Source: JBBTVI01 sp038063315 (lineage in GTDB: Bacteria > Patescibacteriota > Minisyncoccia > Sungbacterales > HO2-52-23). From it: a DNA stretch of 13,027 bases. Under the pieces are notes generated by a model. The model worked only from the letters and a program-made list of their open reading frames with translations. It ran no database searches and had not been told where the DNA came from. Positions 6,035-12,225 of this stretch are shown in pieces (position 1 is the stretch's first letter; each line of letters starts with the position of its first letter). The position numbers and the translations under genes are program-made. Location: assembly GCA_038063315.1 (NCBI GenBank), contig JBBTVI010000020.1, positions 1 to 13,027 on the forward strand. Reading direction: 5' to 3'.

Positions 6035-6378
6035 GACGGTATTCCAAAGACGCGTTTCAATTTTTGCTCGACCGCCTTCTGTAATGCGCGGTCGATGGCC
6101 CCCAACTCACCCAAGAGGATGCTCTTTTCGAGTGTCGCGATTTTGGCAACCTTTATGACCGATTCCGTTTTTAGGCCGGTCTTTGCAAATGCGGAATGGG
6201 AGGTTGAAATCATGACATCGTTTGGCCGCATCGTAGAAGATTTCGACGAAATGAAAGCCACAATAACGTCGTCGCCTCTGATGCGATCTGAAAGCACGAG
6301 AGCGGGACGGACTTTCGCTCCGGATAAATCCGTGAACGGGAACGGCACCAGCACGACAGTTCCCTTTTTAGGCGTCAT
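6031..6378 (-). CDS. MazF/PemK-like type II toxin, probable mRNA endoribonuclease
   Basis: The product has 115 residues, the normal size for this fold. The N-terminus KKGTVVLVPFPFTDLSGAKVRPALVLS is diagnostic: GxVV(L/W)VPFPF strand, the loop, then KxRPALV with the conserved Arg-Pro at 24-25. The region FISSKSS (43-49) lies where the family's catalytic Ser/Thr is expected. Such toxins cleave RNA and stop growth when the labile antitoxin is lost. The gene overlaps the antitoxin gene upstream by 11 bases and the tsaD start downstream by 4 bases. It has no clear Shine-Dalgarno sequence of its own, so expression by translational coupling is likely. Cleavage specificity cannot be read from the sequence. 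Confidence 0.9.
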   Translation of the reverse strand: MTPKKGTVVLVPFPFTDLSGAKVRPALVLSDRIRGDDVIVAFISSKSSTMRPNDVMISTSHSAFAKTGLKTESVIKVAKIATLEKSILLGELGAIDRALQKAVEQKLKRVFGIPS

Positions 6379-6622
6379 AACGTTTGCGGAGGTCTTTCGC
6401 CGAGTACAGATCCGGCTCCTCTTCTAGGAACCGGAAACTCTCCGAATTTGCGTTTGTGTTGGTAATGTCGTTCAACCTTTTATTGGATTGTGCGGGAAAT
6501 TTCATGATTAACGCTTCGACCGTATCACGCCGACCGATGCCAATAATACGGTTTTGGTATTTGACCGCATTCAAGACCTCGGAAATATGTTGCCGCAACC
6601 TGCTTGATGAAATAATTTGCAT
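6368..6622 (-). CDS. Phd/YefM-like antitoxin
   Basis: The product has 84 residues from the ATG at 6622; an upstream extension in frame to 6700 runs through the promoter and is not used here. The N-terminal half (SSSRLRQHISEVLNAV, then IIGIGRRDTVEALIMKFP) has the Phd/YefM pattern of a short helix-rich DNA-binding dimer domain. The C-terminal half (ESFRFLEEEPDLYSAKDLRKRYDA) is acidic and amphipathic, as expected of the part that wraps the toxin. It is the first gene of the operon with the toxin and tsaD. A palindrome at the predicted transcription start suggests self-repression. There is no Shine-Dalgarno sequence before the ATG. Confidence 0.85.
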   Translation of the reverse strand: MQIISSSRLRQHISEVLNAVKYQNRIIGIGRRDTVEALIMKFPAQSNKRLNDITNTNANSESFRFLEEEPDLYSAKDLRKRYDA

Positions 6623-6633
6623 ATGACGTATAG

Positions 6634-6650
6634 ATGTACAAAAGGTACAT
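6634..6650 (-). promoter_or_regulatory. Operator palindrome of the toxin-antitoxin operon
   Basis: atgtac (6634-6639) and gtacat (6645-6650) form a perfect palindrome with a five-base centre. It lies just downstream of the predicted promoter, over the likely transcription start, where an antitoxin repressor would block initiation. Confidence 0.6.
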
Positions 6651-6652
6651 TT

Positions 6653-6681
6653 ACTGTAATCCCAAAAAGCGTTGGCGTCAA
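6653..6681 (-). promoter_or_regulatory. Promoter of the antitoxin-toxin-tsaD operon
   Basis: On the minus strand TTGACG (6681-6676) and TACAGT (6658-6653) are separated by 17 bases. Transcription would start near 6646, inside the palindrome at 6634-6650. Confidence 0.55.
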
Positions 6682-6699
6682 GATCTGCCCGTAGTAGCA

Positions 6700-6726
6700 A
6701 AAAGAAAAACCCGTCAAGGACGGGTT
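6700..6726 (-). terminator. Rho-independent terminator after the CxxC protein gene
   Basis: aacccgtc (6708-6715) pairs with gacgggtt (6719-6726) in an eight-base perfect stem with a three-base loop. In the minus direction it is followed by tttttctttttg. It separates this operon from the antitoxin promoter. Confidence 0.85.
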
Positions 6727-6771
6727 CGGACCGCTAAAGAGAATTGGCGCTCTCGGGCGTTTCCTGATATT

Positions 6772-7254
6772 TCACACAAGGACTTCGCTTTTGGGCATGA
6801 CGTTTGTATGTCGACAGACATGCCAGCTGTACACGGTGTCGGCGTAGCACATCTTGGCGAATGCCACCACATCGATATCTCGAGAAAAATAGAGATACGT
6901 TCCGCCGGTCGTTCGCGGATTCAAACCAATGGGGCCCATCGCCACCACTTCCCACCCGTTCTCTATCTGCGAGGTGAGAACTTGTAAGGCCCGAAGTATG
7001 GCGATGAGCCCTTGCTGTTCCCCGGCGCTCTTTTCACTGAAGTAATGCCAATCTACCAGGAGATCCTCGTCGCATTGTACGAGCTTCTCGAGTGGTTTGG
7101 CCCAACGACCGTGAATGAGCTGGGTGAGTCGTTCCCCAGCGCAATCAGTACACTCGGTATACGCCCTATCGCTAAACCTCATGCCATCAACGATGACGGT
7201 GAACTGTTTTCCTCTGCCCGTCTCCTGTTCTTTGCATACAAAGCATAGAGCCAT
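6772..7254 (-). CDS. Unknown protein with paired CxxC motifs
   Basis: The 160-residue product is not recognised. CFVC at residues 4-7 and CTDC at 35-38 would form a treble-clef or zinc-ribbon-like site in the N-terminal 40 residues. The rest is soluble, with a helical middle (LIAILRALQVLTSQIENG, 83-100) and a strand-rich end with a Gly-Thr turn (TTGGTYLYFSRD). The middle resembles the common pattern in which a helix is followed by 'NGWEVVAMGP', seen in small unannotated proteins. The ATG at 7254 has a good Shine-Dalgarno sequence (aaagga). It lies 62 bases after the Nudix gene in the same direction and ends at a clear terminator, so the two probably form one transcript. Any functional link is inference. 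Confidence 0.8.
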   Translation of the reverse strand: MALCFVCKEQETGRGKQFTVIVDGMRFSDRAYTECTDCAGERLTQLIHGRWAKPLEKLVQCDEDLLVDWHYFSEKSAGEQQGLIAILRALQVLTSQIENGWEVVAMGPIGLNPRTTGGTYLYFSRDIDVVAFAKMCYADTVYSWHVCRHTNVMPKSEVLV

Positions 7255-7316
7255 CGTTTTTCCTTTCGTGCGCGTTGCCTCATCGCTCGCGGATAGAGAT
7301 TTCTATCCTACGATTA

Positions 7317-7859
7317 TTACGCGTTTTCGTCATGCATCGTCTCGCTGCGTGTCCTTTCATGGATCAGCGACAACGCTTCGGTCCCGTAAAATCGTACATT
7401 GTGAGGAATCCGATAATTGGGGCTTTGCAGTTCTTCAATGCTGAACCACCGAATATCGTTGTGTTCGCACGGATTCAGAGAGACCCGATCGTGCTTCGCA
7501 ATGATCACATAATCCAGGCTCACGTGATGATGTGCTCCTTTAATGTGGTGGATGTTCAAAAACTGCGGTGTATGGAGAGACTGGAAGAGCTGTTCCGTTG
7601 CTGAGCTATGAGACGATCGAAAATCCCATGTGCCCGGTACGGACGGTTTCGGGTGCAAGAATGCGATATCTTCACCCATGATGCCGCTTTCTTCTGCAAT
7701 TTCCCGAAGAAGCGCCTCTTCCGGATCTTCATCGAGTTCAATGTGTCCGCCAACCGGCAACCATTGCTGTAGGGTTTTGTGATGGACGAGCAAAACCTTT
7801 TGCTCGTAGACGATATACGCCGCAACAGTAAAATCAATCAACTCATGGATGTGGGCCAT
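7317..7859 (-). CDS. Nudix hydrolase
   Basis: The product has 180 residues. The Nudix box is complete: G38, E44, R52-E53, E56-E57, G59 in the order Gx5Ex7REUxEExGU, which binds the metal and hydrolyses a nucleoside diphosphate linked to another group. The WLPVGGHIE entry and the VSLDYVI and IRWFSIEEL strands are typical of the family. The substrate cannot be told from the sequence. The histidine-rich IHHIKGAHHHVSLDY segment is somewhat unusual. The start at 7859 is fixed by aaaggag seven bases upstream; longer upstream readings in the same frame run into the promoter region. A TTGACT-18-TATATT promoter lies about 110 bases upstream. It is probably co-transcribed with the CxxC protein gene. 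Confidence 0.92.
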   Translation of the reverse strand: MAHIHELIDFTVAAYIVYEQKVLLVHHKTLQQWLPVGGHIELDEDPEEALLREIAEESGIMGEDIAFLHPKPSVPGTWDFRSSHSSATEQLFQSLHTPQFLNIHHIKGAHHHVSLDYVIIAKHDRVSLNPCEHNDIRWFSIEELQSPNYRIPHNVRFYGTEALSLIHERTRSETMHDENA

Positions 7860-7966
7860 TGCTACTCCTTTCAAAGAACAAAAACGTGTAGGGCTAGGGG
7901 TTCGACGGATCGGGCGAATGGGATTTTCACTCGACCTTCGTCCATTTCGTTGTATCGCACTCAAGT

Positions 7967-7996
7967 AATATACACCATTGTTGGAATCAAAGTCAA
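7967..7996 (-). promoter_or_regulatory. Promoter of the Nudix gene
   Basis: On the minus strand TTGACT (7996-7991) and TATATT (7972-7967) are separated by 18 bases. Transcription would start near 7960, leaving a leader of about 100 bases. Confidence 0.6.
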
Positions 7997-8098
7997 GCGC
8001 CCGGAATCGTGCTTGAAACAAACGAGTTTCCCCCAGTCGCGGTTGCGCGAGCCATAGGAATTTGTTAGAAAGAAGACAGGCGCCATTGATCTTTGAAA

Positions 8099-8114
8099 TC
8101 CTTTTACAAAAGGA
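8099..8114 (+). promoter_or_regulatory. Hairpin covering the ribosome binding site of the kinase-like gene
   Basis: tcctttt (8099-8105) and aaaagga (8108-8114) are reverse complements two bases apart, so a stem of six with a four-base loop can form. The 3' arm is the Shine-Dalgarno sequence for the ATG at 8123. Confidence 0.4.
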
Positions 8115-8122
8115 ATATTGCA

Positions 8123-8836
8123 ATGGAAGAAGAGCGGCGTCTGAAAGCGCAAACGATTCGACGGTTTCTCAATCCTGATGCGTGGCATCGGTCTGATGCG
8201 GCGCGCGGGCCATTTGTTGTTGAGTTTGACGGGCCGCCGTCCACCGGAAAAACAACGGTCGTCACGGAAGTAGATAAGTTCTTTCGCAAAGAAGGATTGC
8301 GGGTGTTTTGTCCGCAGGAAGGAGCGCAGGCAATCCGGCACATTCCGCGCGGCGGGCCAGATTACAATCTCGCGACCATGCTTTATATCCTTAATACGTT
8401 GATGCATGTGAATCGCGACGGGCGGTATGATTTAGTGTTGTTGGACAGGGGGATTTTCGATTCCTACTGCTGGATGGCGTACCACAGTTCCAGCGGGGAG
8501 ATGACTGCGGAACACGAAAAAGCCGTGCAGCAATTTGTGCTCCTTGAGTACTTCGTGCGGCGTATTGACGTGGCGGTGTTCGTTTTTTGCGATCCCGTCG
8601 TCGCGCTCAAGCGGGAACGGCGTTTCGAGATCGGGCGCGAATCTACGGAAACCACGAATCCGCGCATGCTCCGACTGTTGGAAGAGATATATCGGAAAGC
8701 GTATGATGCGCTCTCGCCGCTGTATCCGCAGCTCTATGCGATTCAAACGGACGAATTGCCCGGGAAGAAAATGACGGACCACGTGGTGGATTTTATTCAG
8801 GCGGCGCTCATCGAGCGCGTCAAGCGCGCGTCTTAA
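8123..8836 (+). CDS. P-loop nucleoside/nucleotide kinase-like protein
   Basis: The product has 237 residues. The Walker A motif GPPSTGKTT is at residues 37-45 after a strand FVVEFD. LVLLDRGIFDSYCW (105-118) matches the DR-containing strand that binds the acceptor in thymidylate and deoxynucleoside kinases. An arginine-rich stretch, KRERRFEIGRESTE (about 156-170), could be the LID. This supports phosphoryl transfer from ATP, but the acceptor is not clear. It differs from the tmk in this window, so it is not a simple duplicate. The ATG at 8123 is preceded by aaagga nine bases upstream; a TTG at 8093 is a weaker start. It is transcribed divergently from the Nudix gene and ends at its own terminator. 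No convincing promoter was found in the 263-base gap. Confidence 0.78.
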   Translation: MEEERRLKAQTIRRFLNPDAWHRSDAARGPFVVEFDGPPSTGKTTVVTEVDKFFRKEGLRVFCPQEGAQAIRHIPRGGPDYNLATMLYILNTLMHVNRDGRYDLVLLDRGIFDSYCWMAYHSSSGEMTAEHEKAVQQFVLLEYFVRRIDVAVFVFCDPVVALKRERRFEIGRESTETTNPRMLRLLEEIYRKAYDALSPLYPQLYAIQTDELPGKKMTDHVVDFIQAALIERVKRAS

Positions 8837-8864
8837 AGCGTTGAAGGCCATCATCGCAAAGCCC

Positions 8865-8891
8865 AACCCCACACATCAAGTGGGGTTTTTT
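8865..8891 (+). terminator. Rho-independent terminator after the kinase-like gene
   Basis: aaccccac (8865-8872) pairs with gtggggtt (8880-8887) around a seven-base loop, followed by a run of six T. Confidence 0.88.
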
Positions 8892-8957
8892 CATGTCACA
8901 TACTTTGAGTGGTAAAACGTCGCGACGCACAATGATACAGGGTGGGTTGTCGGCCGC

Positions 8958-8986
8958 AAGAAAAAACCCGTCAAGATAGACGGGTT
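8958..8986 (-). terminator. Rho-independent terminator after the RHH-like gene
   Basis: aacccgtc (8965-8972) pairs with gacgggtt (8979-8986) around a six-base loop, with a T run in the minus direction. The stem is identical to that of the terminator at 6708-6726. Confidence 0.85.
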
Positions 8987-9007
8987 AATGCCAAGTCAAC
9001 ACTTGCA

Positions 9008-9241
9008 TTACTTGGAAGATTGATCAATGTTATCCCAAAAGGGAAATACAACTTGTTCGGCAAGCCCATCTTTCTTAAGTAAGAGAATTTTGCCGTTTTT
9101 GATTTGGCGATCTACACGCCATAGAAACCTTACGGCTTGAATAAAAAGAGTCATTCGATCGGGAAATTTCAGTTCTTGACATATTTCATTCAGGTCTTTG
9201 AATTGAGTTTCGTCCAAGTCAAATTGCAGTGTATGTATCAT
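9008..9241 (-). CDS. Small protein, possible ribbon-helix-helix-like
   Basis: The product has 77 residues from the ATG at 9241, which has a strong ribosome binding site (gggagg). A 24-residue in-frame upstream extension would overlap the promoter. The order strand (IHTLQFDLD), helix (ETQFKDLNEICQEL), turn (KFPDRM), helix (TLFIQAVRFLWRVDRQIKNG) and strand (KILLLKKDG) resembles small RHH or CopG-like proteins that end in a '...GKxLxLxxxDG' segment. DNA binding is plausible but no match is certain. It has its own TTGACA promoter just downstream of thyX and its own terminator, so it is a single-gene unit. No toxin partner is adjacent. Confidence 0.78.
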   Translation of the reverse strand: MIHTLQFDLDETQFKDLNEICQELKFPDRMTLFIQAVRFLWRVDRQIKNGKILLLKKDGLAEQVVFPFWDNIDQSSK

Positions 9242-9285
9242 TGGAGAACCCTCCCGCAAAGGTTTCGTTGCGCGAACTACGACAA

Positions 9286-9313
9286 ATTTTACATCAAGAC
9301 CCCGCACTGTCAA
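9286..9313 (-). promoter_or_regulatory. Promoter of the small RHH-like gene
   Basis: On the minus strand TTGACA (9313-9308) and TAAAAT (9291-9286) are 16 bases apart. The -35 box overlaps the thyX stop region. Transcription would start near 9279. Confidence 0.7.
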
Positions 9314-11025
9314 GTTTGTGTCTGTGCGCTTTCCATTTTCCGCAGTTTTTCCTGTATTTTTTCCTCCTGTCCGCGGCGTGCGAAGTCATACTCGCCGGTA
9401 TTGACCATCATGCGCTCGGCAATAAGAGGATAGATGCGTTCAAGCAGGCGGAACTTTTCAATCTCAATATGGCGGTAATCCGGATGTCCCTCGGGAATGG
9501 TGCGGAGCTCCATTTCCCAGAAACATTCGCGGAGGTTCTGCCACTGCATGAAGCGCACGCGGTGCGCAAGCGTAACCGCATATTGGGCAAGTTGGGCGTC
9601 TGTTTCCGCAATTCGCGCATAAATGGCTTCCGCCGGAGCGATGGCCGCGCGATATTCCTGCTCAAGCCCCGCGTCGCTGATTTCCGGCGGTACGTCGTAT
9701 CCATGCGCGCACGTGAGGAGCTGGCGCATCTGCGTATGCATGCGATGACGGTGGAGATCGCGCCAGGCGCCGATATTCATCATGATGTCAAAACGGACAA
9801 AGGCATTTTCAAAAGCGCGGCCCACTTTTTGCCAGCGCGCGGTTCGTCCGGCAAGATATGCGTCCATGACCTCGCGTTTTTCTGCAGGACTCATTGACTG
9901 CGCATGATCGCGGCACGCCTCCCATGACGCATGGGTTTTATCCGCGGTAAAAAGAATACCCGTAATAACCTTGATTTCTCCCTCGGGATCGTATTCAGCA
10001 AGTTGGACGCGTGCGTTGTCCGCGGAAAACGGCTGGATACCAAGCATCTCTGTAAAACGGGCAGTGCGTTCTCCTTTCCGGGCAAGGTACGTCTGGTATG
10101 CGTCGGTCTCTGTGAGCCGTTCCGGATCTTTGATCCGGCGCAGAAACGCAGGAATAATCTCGGCGAGTTCCCGGTAAGCTGCCTCGGCGGCCCATCGGAT
10201 TTCTCCCAGGGGGTGCCGGGCCGAGCGGCTGATCATATATTCAAAGGCCTGTCCGTTGCCGAAAAACGCGACTTGTGAAAGTGTCGCAACCGGCAAAAGT
10301 CCGCGCAGCGTATCAAATGCCTTTTTTTCCACAACGGACGTTTTCTCTTCGGGAAATTTATTTTTGAGCCATTCAGTAAGTTTGGGTATCAGCCGACGGT
10401 AAGCGTCGAACAGTCCATCCATTGCGGCGCGGTACTCCCCTTCCAACCCCAGCTCTCGGAGCGTGGGATCCGTATAGTACATGTATTGCCCATTTATTTT
10501 CGCGCCATAATTGACATAGCGCGTGGACTTCTCTATGGGCGCAAGGCCGATACGCTGATCCTCCAGATGCTTGATGGCGACTTGCGAGAGCCCGGAAAAA
10601 ACAAGATGGGCGCCCGCCATCTGGGCAATGGAATCATCTCCGTATTGCGCGAGCCATTTGATGTAAAATGCGCGCGCGCGAGGATTTGAAAAAACAGTGG
10701 TGATCGGATGCCCCTGGAGAAACGCGATGAATTCTTCCAGCTCCTGGCCGTAGCGGACGCGCTCCTGCCACTCGACGTCAGTCTCTTTTGGATCGCGCTC
10801 GGGCTCGACAAACGGCAGGATGTATTCGTTGAGGAAGATTTTGCGGAGGTCCTCCGGCGCGCGGCTCGCGCGAGACGAGAGCGCTCCGATGAGCTCGGGC
10901 GCGAAAATAAGAGGAACATACGCCGATTTGTCCAGATTCGTAAAGAATGCGCTGATCAGCCGCTTGTCTTCGGCGGTGTATGCATGCGCCTCAAACGGCG
11001 GCGCGAATTGGTCAAGATTTTCCAT
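9310..11025 (-). CDS. thyX: FAD-dependent thymidylate synthase, fused double-domain form
   Basis: ThyX makes dTMP from dUMP with methylene-tetrahydrofolate and FAD. At 571 residues it is more than twice the usual length and contains two ThyX-like halves. Half 1 (about 25-300) has SRASRAPED, YGDDSIAQMAGAHLVFSGLS and the signature region QRI-x7-S-TRY (157-170). It ends with RGLLPVATLSQVAFFGNGQAFEYMISRSARHP-type sequence, where the family's folate/dUMP region is expected. Half 2 (about 300-550) has HRHRMHTQMRQLLT (425-438) and ends MQWQNLRECFWEMELRTIPEGHP. The signature RHRx7S is QRIx7S in half 1 and RHRx7L in half 2, so each half keeps a different part. The ATG at 11025 is used; a GTG at 11028 fits the Shine-Dalgarno spacing equally well. 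It follows tmk in the same direction after a family A hairpin. Confidence 0.9.
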   Translation of the reverse strand: MENLDQFAPPFEAHAYTAEDKRLISAFFTNLDKSAYVPLIFAPELIGALSSRASRAPEDLRKIFLNEYILPFVEPERDPKETDVEWQERVRYGQELEEFIAFLQGHPITTVFSNPRARAFYIKWLAQYGDDSIAQMAGAHLVFSGLSQVAIKHLEDQRIGLAPIEKSTRYVNYGAKINGQYMYYTDPTLRELGLEGEYRAAMDGLFDAYRRLIPKLTEWLKNKFPEEKTSVVEKKAFDTLRGLLPVATLSQVAFFGNGQAFEYMISRSARHPLGEIRWAAEAAYRELAEIIPAFLRRIKDPERLTETDAYQTYLARKGERTARFTEMLGIQPFSADNARVQLAEYDPEGEIKVITGILFTADKTHASWEACRDHAQSMSPAEKREVMDAYLAGRTARWQKVGRAFENAFVRFDIMMNIGAWRDLHRHRMHTQMRQLLTCAHGYDVPPEISDAGLEQEYRAAIAPAEAIYARIAETDAQLAQYAVTLAHRVRFMQWQNLRECFWEMELRTIPEGHPDYRHIEIEKFRLLERIYPLIAERMMVNTGEYDFARRGQEEKIQEKLRKMESAQTQT

Positions 11026-11046
11026 CACTTTTTATTCCTTTCGTCT

Positions 11047-11133
11047 GTCATCCCCGCGCAGGCGGGGATCCAGGTTTTTCTGATGTTTAGAAGTCTCGCT
11101 AGTCCGCCGAAGGCGGATGACACCGGAATGACA
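11047..11133. repeat. Family A dispersed repeat, copy 3
   Basis: It starts gtcatccccgcgcaggcggg and ends ccggaatgaca. The right arm is altered by a short nested hairpin (tccgccgaaggcgga). It fills most of the 118-base gap between tmk and thyX and leaves the thyX ribosome binding site (aaagga) just outside. Confidence 0.8.
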
Positions 11134-11143
11134 AGAACAATGT

Positions 11144-11869
11144 TTATGCGTTGCGAGATGTTACGGCCATTTGAGGAAACTTCTTTTCAATCGCCTCCCA
11201 GATTCTTTTATGGATTTCCTCCCGCGCGAGCAGGGCGTTATTTTCAATACATTCTATCACGCGGTGATCGTGCGGTTGTTCTTCGGCAAGCCAGAGATAT
11301 GCGCGCTCAGCCGCCTCAAGGTGCGCAAGGTTTTTTTCGTGTCCATCGTGGCTGCGCTCCCCGGATAAATACTCGCGTTTTTCTTTGCGGCCGACGAGTT
11401 CCTGGCCGAGGAGCGCCCGAACATGCAGAATGAGCACGAGATCCGGCCTTGGTATGCCCATCAATTTGTATTCTTCGCGATACAGCCATTCCACAAATTT
11501 GCGGCGCTCACCTTTATCCGCGATTTTCCCGCCCTGGTGCCCGACGTTGGAATCCGTATAGCGGTCGAGGACAACGATCTTCCCATCCGCGAGCCATCGC
11601 CGGATATCCATTGCGGCATCAAAACGGTCGAGAGCAAAAAAGAGGGATGCGGCATAGGGATTGACCGTATCGGCTTCTCCGTAGACGCCGTTAAGATATT
11701 CTTCGATCATTCCGGCTGATTTCTTTCCGTATTGAGGAAAGGACTTCGTCTCCGTGCCATGTCCCGCGGATTTTAGCCGCGCGACGAGCAGTTCGGCTTG
11801 CGTGCGCTTGCCGCTTCCGTCAGTGCCTTCCAGGACAATCAATTTTCCGGTGGTGTTTGCGGATTGCAT
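11144..11869 (-). CDS. tmk: Thymidylate kinase
   Basis: The product phosphorylates dTMP to dTDP, the step after ThyX. It has 241 residues, slightly longer than usual. The P-loop GTDGSGKRTQ is at residues 15-24, with Arg in the position that is normally Ser or Thr after the Walker lysine. The acceptor motif LDRYTDSN is at 101-108. The LID-like region GRKEKREYLSGERSHDGHEKN (160-180) resembles tmk variants in which HE follows an Arg- and Lys-rich segment. The start at 11869 has gaaagg nine bases upstream. It lies upstream of thyX in the same direction; a family A repeat sits between them. A TTGAAA-17-TATTAT promoter is close to the start codon. Confidence 0.93.
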   Translation of the reverse strand: MQSANTTGKLIVLEGTDGSGKRTQAELLVARLKSAGHGTETKSFPQYGKKSAGMIEEYLNGVYGEADTVNPYAASLFFALDRFDAAMDIRRWLADGKIVVLDRYTDSNVGHQGGKIADKGERRKFVEWLYREEYKLMGIPRPDLVLILHVRALLGQELVGRKEKREYLSGERSHDGHEKNLAHLEAAERAYLWLAEEQPHDHRVIECIENNALLAREEIHKRIWEAIEKKFPQMAVTSRNA

Positions 11870-11884
11870 GGGTAATACCTTTCT

Positions 11885-11913
11885 ATAATAATATGGTGGG
11901 TCGCTTTTTTCAA
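11885..11913 (-). promoter_or_regulatory. Possible promoter of tmk-thyX
   Basis: On the minus strand TTGAAA (11913-11908) and TATTAT (11890-11885) are 17 bases apart. The predicted start near 11878 would leave a leader of about nine bases that cuts into the ribosome binding site, so the true start may differ. Confidence 0.4.
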
Positions 11914-11991
11914 AAAACTTAATTTAGCGTAGCAAATGGTTCCGGAAAGGCAAATTTGACACACCGCGGACGGATTGCTTGAATACGCTGG

Positions 11992-12199
11992 TATAGCCTT
12001 ATAAAAACAAAACGACGGTTTCGACAACGTCGTCATTCTCTCCAGTTGTCACCCCAACCCCGCGTCATGCCGGAGGCAGATCCGCCCTCGGCGGACAGGC
12101 GGGGGTCCAGGTTCTGTCTTGGTGTAAGGGCGAAAACCTGGATTCCCGCCTTCGCGGGAATGACAGAAAAAAGAGACGTTTTGTTTTAACATTGCTATA
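11992..12199. repeat. Composite family A element with terminal inverted repeats, copy 4
   Basis: The ends 11992-12018 and 12173-12199 are imperfect inverted repeats, 20 of 27 positions alike, sharing TATAGC and AAAACAAAACG. The family A core is at 12048-12166. Its left arm holds the nested sequence tgccggaggcagatccgcc, which appears in reverse orientation in the right arm of copy 1. No transposase is present, so it is a MITE-like non-autonomous unit. It fills most of the 356-base tmk-dut gap, in which no gene is seen. Confidence 0.75.
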
Positions 12200-12201
12200 A
12201 C
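12193..12201 (+). promoter_or_regulatory. Extended -10 promoter for dut
   Basis: TG-C-TATAAC forms an extended -10 box with no clear -35. It overlaps the right end of the composite repeat. Transcription would start near 12208, just before the ribosome binding site aaaggagg (12214-12221). Confidence 0.45.
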
Positions 12202-12225
12202 ATTCCCCTGTAAAAGGAGGTTCGA

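Noticed and set aside
7860..8123. N-terminal extension of the Nudix protein
   Set aside because: The in-frame extension crosses the promoter and lacks Nudix similarity. The ATG at 7859 has aaaggag at the right distance.
9242..9313. N-terminal extension of the small RHH-like protein
   Set aside because: The extension starts from a non-ATG codon inside the predicted promoter, while the ATG at 9241 has a strong ribosome site.
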